From: Diospyros lotus
Lineage: Eukaryota; Streptophyta; Magnoliopsida; Ericales; Ebenaceae
NCBI RefSeq assembly: GCF_014633365.1
Contig: NC_068350.1
Coordinates: 13,865,787-13,929,786 of the forward strand
Direction of reading: 5' to 3'
Length of the DNA: 64,000 nt
The notes under the pieces were generated by a model. That model saw only the letters and a list, made by a program, of their open reading frames with translations, was not told the origin of the DNA and did no database searches. Positions within the stretch are counted from its first letter, which is position 1. The number at the start of each line of letters is the position of its first letter. Both the position numbers and the translations under genes were made by a program. This document shows, one piece after another, positions 10,539-21,311 of this stretch.

Positions 10539-12017
10539 TCGAGTTTTGGTGAGGGTTTGCATCAAAGATTTTACTTCGGATTTCTCACTTTTGGGAGCGA
10601 ATTAGAGGTCGGGGATAAGGGACTTTTGTTCCCCAGGTTTTGAGGAGCAATTCTGGAGATTTTGAGAATTTTTGGAGCGGTATAGGGGTGTTTTTGCATT
10701 CGGCCGTGTATATATATATATATATATATCGAGTGAAGGTGAAATCGGTTTGTAGAGTGAACGATCGAATGATCTAATAAGGGTATTTTGGTCGCGAGGT
10801 TATGGGTAACTAATCTGGAAAGTTTCATGTCAATCAGAATTCGAATCGAAGGTCAATTTGGCTCGCTGGAAAACTCAAAGCTTCGCCGGAGCCGGACTCT
10901 AAATCGTCCAATCGGGTTATTTCTGGTGAGCTTTTCGGTCATATGAGGGTACCATTGTGATCGACTTGAGGAGGACTTCAAGGTGGTGTCTTCGGATCAT
11001 CCATCGGAGCAGGTCCCCAGTCACTGTCGCCTGAGAAGATTACCGGAGGTATTTTTTTGTATTTTTTAAATACTAAAAATATAGAAAATTTGAGAAAAAA
11101 TAGAATTAAAGGAAATAAAATTCTGAAAAAATATCCAGAAATTCAAGGAAAATGAATAGTTTATTTTGATGAATATTTATCCCGGAAATTTCTTGAGGAG
11201 ATAATTATTTTGGATTTTTAAAGGGAAAGGTAAATGGAAAATAAATATGAGGGATATTTTCACAATTCTGAGAAAATTCCAGAAGGATAAGAAATTTATT
11301 TTATGAGTATTGGTGATTTTTCTTGAGGTAGATTCGAAGGAAATCAATGAGAAATAAATTTTCTCAAGGAAAAGTAATTATGGAAATTTGAGAAAATAGG
11401 AGAAAAATCTGAAAAAATTTCAGAAAATTCCATAGGCTTATAAATATTGTTTTATGAATTTGTTTGGAGAAAAATTTACAAAAAATGCTTGAAGAGGTAT
11501 TTACTTGAAATTATCGAGAGAAAAATAGGAGGAAATTAGAGAAAAATAATGAGAAAATTGGGAAAATAGATATTGATTTCCCTTTGAATGCATATGATGT
11601 CTAGGGTATCGTTGAGGCTCGAATTTGAACTATAGAGCGCCTGGCAAGAGAATCGAGGTCGATCGGGCACGCATTTCGAGGAATCTTGAATTTAGCCCAA
11701 GGTGAGTGGTTCTATCGAAAAACTCGTTTGTAGCATATGAATGGTTTACTGTTCATCCCCATGACTAGGTTATTGATGGTTTTACAAATGACTATTTACA
11801 CCTGTGATAGATTTTGTACGGTAAATTACATACATTGAGATGTTGATTTTATGCATGTTATGATTTTTCGACATTGGCATGTTATGTTGTCCATGTGGGA
11901 CATGGGTCATTAACCTGTGACGTAACTCTCGAGTGTCAGCACTCAGAATGCGTGCCAACGGTTAATGCTATGTGACCCACTTGAGACGGGGCTGAGACGG
12001 ACTTCACCCTACGATAC

Positions 12018-12093
12018 TCAAGTGGCGAGGCTGAGAGTGGACACCACCCCGGTTGTTGGCTCAAGTGGCGGGGCTGAGAGTGGACACCACCCT
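12018..12093 (+). repeat. 42-bp tandem duplication in LTR
   Basis: Two copies beginning CTCAAGTGGCG and containing GGCTGAGAGTGGACACCACC. A related phrase occurs inverted at about 57460-57490 in the LTR at 56.5-61.3 kb. Confidence 0.8.
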
Positions 12094-12900
12094 AGGTTCC
12101 TTTGAGCAATAGCATTAATACCGAGGTGTCGTTGATTTCGGGGATAGTGCTGATGTGACACTCTTGGGGCTAGGGTTGCGTTGGGTTTTGGAATGCTTTT
12201 GAGTATGAGCGTAAAGCCTAACAATGACAACGGGGTGATTCCCGGGTTCATATGTCGAGGTTGTCCCTCTTAAGTAGGATTGGTTTGCCAATGGGTTGAT
12301 GTGGTCGTGTTGCCTTTAGAGAGATTGTATTTTCCCCGATTTGGGCTAAGTGCTATGTGGGATTCTCTTAGGCTGGGGCATGTCGGGATTTATCGATTTT
12401 ATATATGATTTTGCATATCTGCATGAAATGTTTTGAACTCTCACTTAAATGATTCAGCATCTAATTTGGACTATGTTATTGGAATATTCAAACGTTCCAG
12501 GTGAAAGCAGTGGCGCCAAGGGAAAGAATGTCATCGAGATATAGTTGCTATGTTTAGTTTTTGTAGGTTTTTGTCTATGATTACGATGTTCAGAGGTTAT
12601 GTAATATTTTGATATTTTCATGTGAAACATCAATTTGGTTATTGTAAAAGGAATTGTCGGTTATATATCATTGAGGTTTCGATATTGCTTCCGCTGATGT
12701 GATTGATAATACCTGTCTTAATTTATTAATTTTTAATTTTGATATGCTAAGAAGGTACGATCGGGATTGTCAGGAAATGATTATGATGAAGGTATGTGTA
12801 TCGAGAAACTTATGTTGTGTGTTTGATGTTGAAAAAAAATATATATATATTCCCGAAATCTTGAGGTAACGCTTGTTCTGAGAAAACGGGGCATTACAAT

Positions 12901-12912
12901 TGGTATCAGAGC
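12901..12912 (+). other. primer binding site (tRNA-Met type)
   Basis: TGGTATCAGAGC follows the LTR end after two bases. This is the standard plant retrotransposon site complementary to the 3' end of initiator tRNA-Met. Confidence 0.9.
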
Positions 12913-13188
12913 AAACTAGCTAAAACCCCAATTGGAGACTCAGGGGTACTAGTAGGGATTGAGAATGACTGAGTCAGTAATGGTTATGTAATCTAGTTAT
13001 CAAGATAGGTTTGCAAATAGGTGATGTGAATCATTGAGGTTCGTGTATTAGAATGATTTGGTATTTACCATGGATTCTAGGGAAATGAGAAACCTAGGAT
13101 GGTTCGGTTAGTGTTATTGAGAATAGAGTCTAAGGATTCTAATGATTGAGGTTACCTCTAAGAAAGTGTCGGTGTTTTCCTTTTTCAG

Positions 13189-13950
13189 ATGGTGAAAACT
13201 CAAAGAATCAAGGATCTCGATGGACGAAATGAGAAAAACGGTAGTAGTAGTCATCGAGGTCGCTCTGTGAGTCACACCACGAGTAGTCGTCGTAGTCGCT
13301 CTACGAATTCTGCTACGAGTAATCACCATAGTCGTTCGACGAATCGTGCCGCGAGCAGTAGACGACAAGAAGAGCAATCAGGTCCTAATGGAAGTAGACT
13401 TAATCGAATGGAGCGGATCTTAGAAGGCGTGCTGACACATGTAACGAGGAACGAGCCGCTAAGGCGCACCCCCCATATGCTGGATCAATATCACCGGCAA
13501 AAACCCCCGGTGTTTAGAGGAAAAGCAGGAGATGACCCTAGTGCAGCTGAGTACTAGATGGAGCAAACTGAGAAGCTGCTTTAACATCTGTAGTGCAGTG
13601 ACGAAGAGAAGGTTAATTGCGCCACATTCATGCTAGAGGAAGAGGCTGCACGATGGTGGCAATCAGCCCAGCGGGCTCTGCAAAGGACACCCAGGCAAGC
13701 AGCACAAGATCCAAGGTCGAGACAAGCTCAGTCGATAACCTGGGAAGCATTCAAGGAAGTTTTCAATGCTAAGTACTTTCCCCAAAGCTGGAAGGAAGAA
13801 AAGACTTGGGGATTCATGAAATTGAGGCAAACTGATGAGATGTCAGTAACTTAATACGATGTCAAGTTTACCAAACTGATCAGGTATGTGCCTATGTACG
13901 AAACTGACGAAAGGCAGAAGGCACAGAAATTTATGGGTGGATTGAAGGTA
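13189..13950 (+). pseudogene. chromovirus gag remnant
   Basis: Begins at ATG 13189 with a Ser/Arg-rich N-terminal part. The retrotransposon gag core follows, with FRGKAGDDPSAAEY, EEEAARWWQSAQRAL, ITWEAFKEVFNAKYFP and MKLRQTDEMSVT. In-frame stops lie after AAEY (13555) and after MSVT (13852). The coding sequence ends abruptly at KFMGGLK, where it joins LTR sequence near 13944-13959. The zinc knuckle and all of pol are missing. Confidence 0.8.
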
Positions 13951-13954
13951 TGTG

Positions 13955-14460
13955 TATCGGTTTTATATATGATTTTGCATATCTGCATGAAAATATTTTG
14001 AACTCTCACTTAGATGATTCAGCATCTAATTTGGACTATGTTCCTGGAATATTCAAACGTTTCAGGTGAAAGCAGTGGCACCAATGGAAAGAATGTCATC
14101 GAGATGTAGTTGCTATGTTTAGTTTTCGTAGGTTTTTGTCTATGATTACGATGTTCAAAGGTTATGTAATATTTTGATATTTTCATGTGAAACATCAATT
14201 TGGTTATTGTAAAAAGAATTGTCGGTTATATATCATTGAGGTTTCGATCTTGCTTACGCTGATGTGATTGATAATACCTGTTTTAATTTATTAATTTTTA
14301 ATTTTGGTATGCTAAGAAGGTACAATCGGGATTGTCGGGAAATGATTATGATGAAGGTATGTGTATCGAGAGACTTATGTTGTGTGTTTGATGTTGAAAA
14401 AAATATATATATTCCCAAAATATCCAGGTAACGCTCGTTTTAAGAAAACAAGGCGTTACA
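13955..14460 (+). repeat. truncated 3' LTR of chromovirus
   Basis: Matches 12391-12898 of the 5' LTR with scattered differences and ends GGCGTTACA. About 2.6 kb of LTR is missing from its left side, lost with pol in the same deletion. Confidence 0.85.
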
Positions 14461-15239
14461 ATCAAAGAAGAGAAGAAAACGAGGAAAGCAACGCAGAAAG
14501 CGATGTATGCCCATGGGGTCGCAAAATTGTTCCGCCTCATATGTGCCACAGCCTGCGACCAACACCGACGGCTGTATTTGTCGGCCTTCTCGCACGTCTC
14601 CGAGAAGTAGAAGTCCCCGATTGCAACTTCAGAGCACAGCTTATTGAACAGTTCAGAAGCGTCTTTATGGGACCCCAAATAGTTGCATACAATCCCAGCT
14701 TTTTGGAGCACATCCACGTCCTTGGCGGTGTTGATCAACTTGTCCATGACGAACGCGTACGACGTAACGTACCTCTTAATGAGGGGGCAGCACTGCTCGA
14801 AAGCGATGAGATTTCTCAGGAACAGCTCCGTCGAGTCGTTGATGTGCAGCGTCGAAATTTTGAAACAAGCTTTGAAAAACCACCAACTTTTAACGCCGCA
14901 AGGAGCTTGGAATTCGACCTGGAATGGGCTAATTCTGGCATTGTGCAGCTGCAATTGGCTTTTGGCATTGTGGGATTCGAACTTTACGCCGGTGTGGTCG
15001 AGGTCTGTAGCAGATTGCATGAACTGGCCAGAAGTCATGGCCACCGGCAGATCGGCCGGAAGGTAGTGTTTGTGAAGAAGATGGAGGATGTGAAACGTAT
15101 CGCCATCCACTTTTGCTAGTATGCTTTGTAGTCTCAGCAGATCGTGGAAGAATAACAGTACGTATTTGATGAGGAGAATGCCCTCGGTCCCATAATTACG
15201 CCAATACCCTGGGCAGATATCCAACAGCGGCCAGGACAT

Positions 15240-15705
15240 ATGTTCCCTAATAGGGAGTTTCGCCTGCGATCATCTTGTTTAGATCTAGAAGACACGTAGC
15301 AGATAAACATCGCCACATCAATCGGATAGGCACTTAGTAAGGAAATCTCCGAGGCCGTAAGAACATACTAACTCGCTGAAGGTCACGGAGGCAGCAGCTA
15401 TCCCGAACCCTTCGGAGATGGATGCTATTATGAAATCCTTATCAGGAAGGTTTCGAGAAAGGCGGAGGGGAGATCCCGAAGATCTCTCCATGAGAGAAGG
15501 TTAAAAGGGGAAGGAGAGGTGAGAGAAGGGGACTTCTTTCTCTTTTTTGCATATAATTTAAGTAAATATACTGAATTCGGTTTGAGAGGATATCTGACTT
15601 GATCGTCGGAGATTGACCGGAGGAGTAAATCTCCGTCTCCATTGCAGGTACGTCCGAAGAGGCAAGAAGGGAACGTGTGGCTACCACTTTAGAAGATTAT
15701 CATCA
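15240..15705 (+). repeat. putative 5' LTR of Tat-like element
   Basis: The right end (TATCATCA) is fixed by the adjacent primer site. The left end at TGTTCCC (15240) is a guess from the TG rule and from where DUF247 homology stops. Confidence 0.4.
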
Positions 15706-15706
15706 A

Positions 15707-15724
15707 TTGGCGCCCATCGTGGGG
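15707..15724 (+). other. primer binding site, Tat-type
   Basis: TTGGCGCCCATCGTGGGG is the TGGCGCC-type site common in Tat/Ogre-related plant gypsy elements. The tRNA is not assigned. Confidence 0.75.
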
Positions 15725-16888
15725 CACGACATTCTTCTCTTCTGTCTCTCCAGTGCAGTAGGTGGAGACAATCTTGCCTTTTTTTGCCTTGAATGGCAAC
15801 CAGAAGACAGCCATCTCGGGTCGCGGGGGGCAACCCTGTTCCATAGCCAAGTCAGCAGAACCCTCCCCGAAGCCCGCCGAGGAGGGCTCGGAGTCCGGAG
15901 GGCCCTCCGCCTCTTCCTGATCAGATAGCACTCCTAAAGGGTCAAGTGCAACGATTGACGGAGTTACTCATGGGTTTTCTGGATCGCCAGCATCAGTAAG
16001 CCCAACATTCTCGAGAGGAAGAAAGGCACGAGCCCCCGAGGGAGGAGGAGTCCTATCGACGGGATGAGAATCCGCAGAGGCCAGGACAAGATGATGGCCA
16101 TGGCAAGGCGGTCGAGTCTTTTGACTTGTCATTTGTGCAGCAGCAGCAGGAAAGAAGATTGTGGCAGCTAGAAGAGGAGATGGCCGCCCTAAAACCGAAG
16201 GCTAGACAGGCTCAGGGAGCAAGGATAAATTAGCCCCTTAGCCTGGAGATCATGGCGACCATACCACCGGAGCGTCTCCGCATCCCGACCATTAAGCCTT
16301 ATGCGGGGACCTCTTGTAACACCCCGTCTTGCCAAGCGTGTCACTATAAGGGTATTCCCGGGATTTCTTTTTTTTTTTTCTTTAAAATTCAACACGCGCG
16401 GTATTTCAAGAACAATCTTCACATGCAGAAACAAAACCCCGCGAACCCCAGTCTTGCCCGTTTAACTATCAAGATCAATAATCTTAAACTAAACAAGTCT
16501 TAATACAACGCAGCGGATACACTAATACCAAAACACCATAGTTCTTACATTGTATTTTCATAGCAAAATACGTAATACAGATCAAATGATAAAATTGCTA
16601 TATACAACTGTTCTTTTACAACCTGAAATGCATATTAAATCCTCCAAACGTTACAACGACTTAACAAACTAAGCACCATTGGCCCTCAACCGGCCACATC
16701 CTTGCCCTTGCAGCAGTTCCTGGCTGGAACATTAAACGTTCCAGGGGCATAGCCCAAGTTAGATGATAAACATCTAAGTGACGGCATAAAACAGTTCATA
16801 CAATGCATGAGAGATACACGAGCATGGCATTCTCAAACAAACGTAAATATGCAAGACACGTCTAACTCGAGATATCACCTTGACATAA

Positions 16889-17033
16889 TTAATCCCTCGA
16901 ATGCCCCACTGTGGCACACGTTCACCTGGTCCAACGTTAATCCCTCGAGTGCACCGTTGTGACACCCGTTCACTTGGTTTAACATTATTCCCTCGAGTGC
17001 CCCAGTGTGACACCCGTTCACCTGGATTAACAT
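16889..17033 (-). repeat. three 48-bp tandem repeats in solo LTR
   Basis: Units start TTAATCCCTCGA at 16889, 16937 and 16985. Each carries GTGNCACNCGTTCACNTGG. Confidence 0.85.
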
Positions 17034-18068
17034 TGTCCCTTTCTCAAGTAGACCCCAACCTGTCCAACACAGAAAACAACATTGACACGAATATCAATAC
17101 CCCGATGATATGAAAATCACACGCCATGCACCGACTTTTTGTAAGTAAAAACAGTTGATGTAATATATCACATGTACAATATGCAAATGATGACATAAAT
17201 ACATAAATGAAATGCTTTCGCAGTACAACCCAAGTTCCGGAGGGTAAAACCGCTCACTAGAACTGGTCTCATTTGCGTGTAACCTAAGTTCGGGAGGGTA
17301 ACACCGCCCACCTGAACCCACTACACACCTTCCAACATGTTTTCAAGATAAGGTAAAGATAGGATCAGACCACTCACCTCGAACGTATTCGGATCGCCTC
17401 GATCCTCGTGTACAGCCTCGATTTACGTGCCAAACCCCAAATACTTGAACTTGTGCTCAACCTCTAGCCAAGATACTTCCTAAATATCATATTTAATTGA
17501 GGAAGCATTAAAATCCATTTTCCTCAATTTTTCCTTAATTTTCTCTATTTTCTCCTTGATAATTCCAAAATAATTATTTCCTCAAACATTTTCCAAAATG
17601 TTTCAACATGATAAATCCTCAAATAAATTAACAAAAAATACTGGAAGAGGAAATACCCAAAATGCCCATTTCACGTGCCCTCACGCGCCTGGCGCGTGGG
17701 TGCGTGTGGAGACTGGCGCGTGACTACACGCGCCACCTTCTTCCTCGTTGAACCAGTCTCCAGCGGTTGCTCCGATGGCCGAAATAAGGGCACCCCCTTG
17801 AAGCCCTTTGCAAGTCGATCCCAACGGCACCAATTTCAGGCCGAAAGGCCACCGAAAAATGCCCCTAAAGGGCAGTTGCAGGCGGCGGAAGACGGTCCGC
17901 CACCCATTCTCGGCCAAGCTTCGTTTGGCCTCTAAACTGATCCAAAATGCTTCAAAACACTCCCATTTTCTTCTCCTTGACACAAGGATCAGAAACCCCT
18001 TAATCACTCTCCCAAAATCATTCGAAAACAAGGTCGATTTCACACCCCAAAATCCGAAACCCTCGGCC

Positions 18069-18079
18069 CCTTTTATACC
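18069..18079 (-). promoter_or_regulatory. TATA box of nested solo LTR
   Basis: Minus-strand GGTATAAAAGG, in the LTR transcription direction and about 1.3 kb upstream of the double hairpin. Confidence 0.5.
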
Positions 18080-20723
18080 AAAAAACCGGTCGAATTCCGG
18101 CCAATCAACGACCTCAACTTGGACCCCAAGCATCCCATCGCCGTATACGACCTCTCTCGGCCATCCAATCTCTAGATTTGGCCTCCATGTGCGTGGATTT
18201 GCAGCGGCCACCTCCTTCGCGTTCACACCATCATTTTCCATTTTTTGCACTTTGACCCCCATAATTTCTTCTAATCCCATTTTAGCCTTTCCCATCCACC
18301 CCTGAGCTATCCAATATCACCATTAAGGCCTAAGATATTTACATTATTCATTTCACCTTTGAAATTTTTGAAAAATAACCGTTTTGACCCCCCTCGGGCA
18401 AAATTAGAAAACTGCGCTTAGGCCAGGTTGGTCAAATTGACCCTAAATCCATTTGATTCAACCTGAAATCGCTTAAGGGTTGTTCTACACATTAAATACT
18501 AGTCCTTGACGCTCTCTGTTGATCTTCTGGACGTTTCCTACGTTGATTCGGTTTTCTCAGCCCGGTCGACAGCTGTACCGAAAACTGTTCCCGATCCAAC
18601 TTCTTTCATCACTAAAAATCATAATTCGAATCACTTGTCGATACTGTATAATTTTCTTTAGCTATCTAAGGTCTGGGTTACTCCCTCCGACTGATTTGAT
18701 CGTCTAAAACTGCATTAATGTGCCATATAGCCTTATTCTTTTGCTAATTTCAGTTATACCCTTCCTTAAAAATCATTTATACTCCTAATAACTTCCCGGG
18801 TATTACACCTCTGACCCGATGGATCACCTTGATCTCTTTACCTCTCACATGATGGTACAGGATGCCTAAGACACGATGTGCTGTAGGGTTTTCTTGGCCA
18901 CCCTGGAGGGGCATGCACGGGCTTGGTATTCAAATCTGGCTCATCATTCTATCGTAAGTTTTGCGCAACTCCGAGGCAGCTTTCTGGCGCATTTTGCACC
19001 TCTCCGGAGACATCGAAGGTCCACCATGGCCTTGGTAAGTATGAAGCAGAACCAAGGAGAGCCCTTGAAGGACTTTGTCTCACGATTTAATATGGAGGCC
19101 TTGAGCATAGAGAACTTTGACCACAGCGTAGCTATGGTGGCGTTCCAGAACACCCTGAGGTCTTGCCCTTTTGCCCAGTCATTATCCAAAACACCCCCTA
19201 GTGCGTTCACGGACATATTGGGCCGGGCCACGAAGTACATAAATGTCGAAGAGGTCATGCAGGCTAAGAGGGCGGAGCATGTGGAGAAGAAGGATAAAAA
19301 AAAGCATCCGGAGGAAAAGAAGAGTGACGACCGAAGGGAAAAACATCGTCCTCGGTGGGATTCGGGTGGTTTTACTCCTCTGAATGCCTTGAGGGAAGAG
19401 ATCCTTTCTACTATTAAGGGTAAAGACTACTTGAAAAAGCCTCGACCGATGAAGGCGCCATCCGACGAAAGGAACCGAAGCAAATACTGTCGTTTTCATC
19501 AGGATCATGGTCATGATACGGAGGAATGTCACCAATTAAAGGAGGAGATCCAAGAGCTCATCAATCGAGGTTTCCTGAAGAGCTATGTGGCCAAAGCAGG
19601 CGATTCTCGCAGAAGGAAGGACCAACGATCGCTATCGAGGAACCCCCCCAAGAGGGACCGCATGAAGGATCGAAATCGAGCTCAGCGGGAGAGATCGCAT
19701 CGAGGGAAAGACGATCATCCTCAGCCTTCGGTATTCCATACACTCGCAGCAGGGGAGGTCCCAGTCATGAAGGATGAAGGAGGTGGTGCCGTCCGGCTGA
19801 AAAGATCGAGGAGTGTGGATCCAATCTCTTTTTCAGATAGCGACCTCCTGAGATACCCGAATCGAAATGATCCCCTGGTGATAACAGCCGAGCTCGGGAA
19901 ATGGGAGCTTCAACGGATCCTTATGGATCCAAGGAGCTCTTCGAAAATCTTGTATCGACAGGCCTTCTTAGGCATGGGGTACGAAATGACGCAGTTGAGG
20001 ACAACGAAGGTCCCTTTGGTGGGATTTGATGGTGAAGCCGTGTATTCAGAAGGGATCATTCAACTCCCATTGACGGTAGGGAGAGGCTCTCGAACTTCTC
20101 GAGTTATGCTAGACATCCTGGTGGCAGATGTGCCTTCGGCCTACAACATGATTCTAGGAAGATCTGGTCTCAATGCCCTTCAGGCCATTCCAAGCACATA
20201 TCATTTGATGGTGAAGTTTCCCACAAATAGAGGGACGAGCGAAGTACGGGGAGATTTGCGCTTAGCTCGCGAATGTTATATGGCCTCTATAGGCATTGCA
20301 AAGGATAGAGAAGCAAGGTTGCAAAGGGACGTCTCGGGCCCCCCGAAGGAGGTCAGTTTCCTATTAGAAAGACCCGAAGATCCCAAAACAGCAGAGCCAA
20401 TGGACAAATTGGAAGAAGTACCTTTGGAAGAAGATTGCCGAAACCGATGCGTAAGAGTGAGTATGGAGTTAAAAGACCCGCCGAGGAGTCGGATAATAAC
20501 ACTCCTTAGACAGTATGCAGACATCTTCGCATGGACTGCTCGGGACATGCCAGGAGTAGATTCAGAGGTAATGACACACAGACTAGGGATCCGATCGGGC
20601 TTTCAGCCTGTCAAGCAGAAGAAGCGAAGCTTCGCCCCAGATAGAGCTCGGGCAATCGAGGAGGAGGTTGCAAAGTTGACAGAGGCGCAGTACATTTGGG
20701 AGGTGGAGATGTACGCCACATGA

Positions 20724-21311
20724 CCATGACTCACTAATATAATATCTCAATATGTTTATTCATCCAATCACAAATAACCAACACATAATAAATATCTAAA
20801 AAATTTAAAAATACATTAAAGTCTAATCAAATTATATTAAAGATAAAGTACTTGTAAAACATAACAAAGTAAGTGTATGTTTACTTAGATTAAAATATTA
20901 CTAACTCAGTTTTTCTCTCTTCCTAAATTAAGGGATTAATTGAATCACAAGTATAAAATATGCTTTCAAGAAGTATATCCTAATTGTAATTTAAGAAGAC
21001 TAAAGTTATGATTTTATAGTTTTAGAAGTAGATGGACATGCTTTAGGAACAAAAGAAAAACCTCAATGATCATAAAAAATATATATATATTACACTAATT
21101 TTGCCATACTTGTCTTTTTAGTTTAACAAAGATAAAGGGACTAAGTTACTCCCTAAGATATTTTCTCATTTGGTACTAATTGCAGGGCCAAACCAAGGCA
21201 AGCCAACTACATATGGAAAGGACAATTGCGCACCAGCCACTTACAACCAAGTCTTTTCCCCCAAATATCTTTAGTCCCAACCTACCCTTACAATTATCCA
21301 TACTCCAAGCC
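20724..21311 (+). promoter_or_regulatory. upstream region of DUF247 gene
   Basis: AT-rich DNA with no transposon signature lies between the truncated Tat-like element and the start codon. A TA-rich stretch at 21080-21091 could serve as a TATA element. The frame is open from 21180, so a start 44 codons earlier is possible but less likely. Confidence 0.4.

Larger units (their letters stand above)
9805..12898 (+). repeat. 5' LTR of chromovirus
   Basis: Starts TGTAAT, ends GGGGCATTACA and is followed directly by the primer site. It holds a TATA box at 10529, a TA microsatellite near 10709-10730, a 42-bp tandem duplication at 12018-12093 and a double hairpin at 12445-12500. Its last 508 bp match 13955-14460. 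No protein-coding content is credible. Confidence 0.85.
9805..14460 (+). mobile_element. chromovirus (Tekay/Del-like) with internal deletion
   Basis: Runs from TGTAATATTCGG to AAGGCGTTACA. It is flanked by GTCAA (9800-9804) and ATCAA (14461-14465), a 5-bp target duplication with one change. It comprises a 3.1-kb 5' LTR, a tRNA-Met primer site, a gag remnant, and only the last 506 bp of the 3' LTR. All of pol is deleted. It interrupts the final coding exon of the minus-strand DUF247 gene. The exact continuation of the gene on both sides confirms the boundaries. Confidence 0.9.
9658..15175 (-). pseudogene. DUF247 gene, 5' half lost, cut by a retrotransposon
   Basis: The minus strand encodes about the last 230 residues of a DUF247 (UPF0481) protein closely related to the gene at 21312. 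Recognisable segments are FHILHLLHKHYLPADL, LRNLIAFEQCC, YVTSYAFVMDKLINTAKDV and the C-terminal membrane segment YIAFCVAFLVFFSSLI. A chromovirus occupies 9805-14460. The coding sequence resumes at 9804-9779 with the equivalent of TSIRNL, then a GT donor at 9778, a 105-bp intron and a predicted last exon at 9673-9658 ending in TAG. Homology stops near 15175, where the Tat-like element begins, so the start, promoter and first half are gone. A small duplication around TGGCATTGTG near 14937-14970 adds residues. DUF247 proteins are plant-specific, mostly of unknown function, and some act at grass self-incompatibility loci. Confidence 0.85.
16315..18807 (-). mobile_element. solo LTR of a chromovirus nested in gag
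   Basis: A 2493-bp unit runs from TGTAACACCCCG to GGGTATTACA, flanked by CCTCT at 16310-16314 and 18808-18812. Removing it restores the gag reading frame across the site. The end sequences and the order of internal landmarks (double hairpin at 16734-16777, TATA box at 18069-18079) show that it is in minus orientation. It also holds three 48-bp repeats at 16889-17033 and a CGCG-rich patch at 17670-17740. No coding content is credible. Confidence 0.9.
15240..20722 (+). mobile_element. Tat-like gypsy element, 3' part missing
   Basis: Comprises an apparent 5' LTR (about 15240-15705), a primer site (15707), a gag-protease coding region, and an abrupt end at the start of reverse transcriptase (EAQYIWEVEM). 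The rest of pol and the 3' LTR are absent. A solo LTR is nested in gag at 16315-18807. The element lies between the two DUF247 genes and has replaced the first half of the left one. The left end is approximate because no second LTR exists for comparison. Confidence 0.75.
16090..20723 (+). pseudogene. Tat-like gag-protease-RT start, broken
   Basis: Gag begins upstream with a coiled-coil-like Gln/Glu-rich part (FVQQQQERRLWQLEEEM) and continues IPTIKPYAGTS at 16280-16314. The nested LTR interrupts here. The frame resumes at 18813 with DPMDHLDLFTSHMM, hits a stop just before 18876, then stays open to 20723. The open part has the gag core (GHARAWYSNLAHHSIVSF; FVSRFNMEALSI), basic linkers, CRFHQDHGHDTEECHQ, a protease-like region and the first residues of RT. 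The protease site reads D-P-R-S-S, with Arg in place of the usual Gly, so it is probably inactive. Confidence 0.8.

Noticed and set aside
14361..15119. 252-codon plus-strand open frame
   Set aside because: It is the reverse strand of the DUF247 pseudogene, and the minus-strand translation carries the recognisable domain.
17681..18295. 204-codon minus-strand open frame
   Set aside because: It lies wholly inside a solo LTR around its TATA box. Similarity to frames in the related LTR near 60417-60641 follows from LTR homology, not coding.
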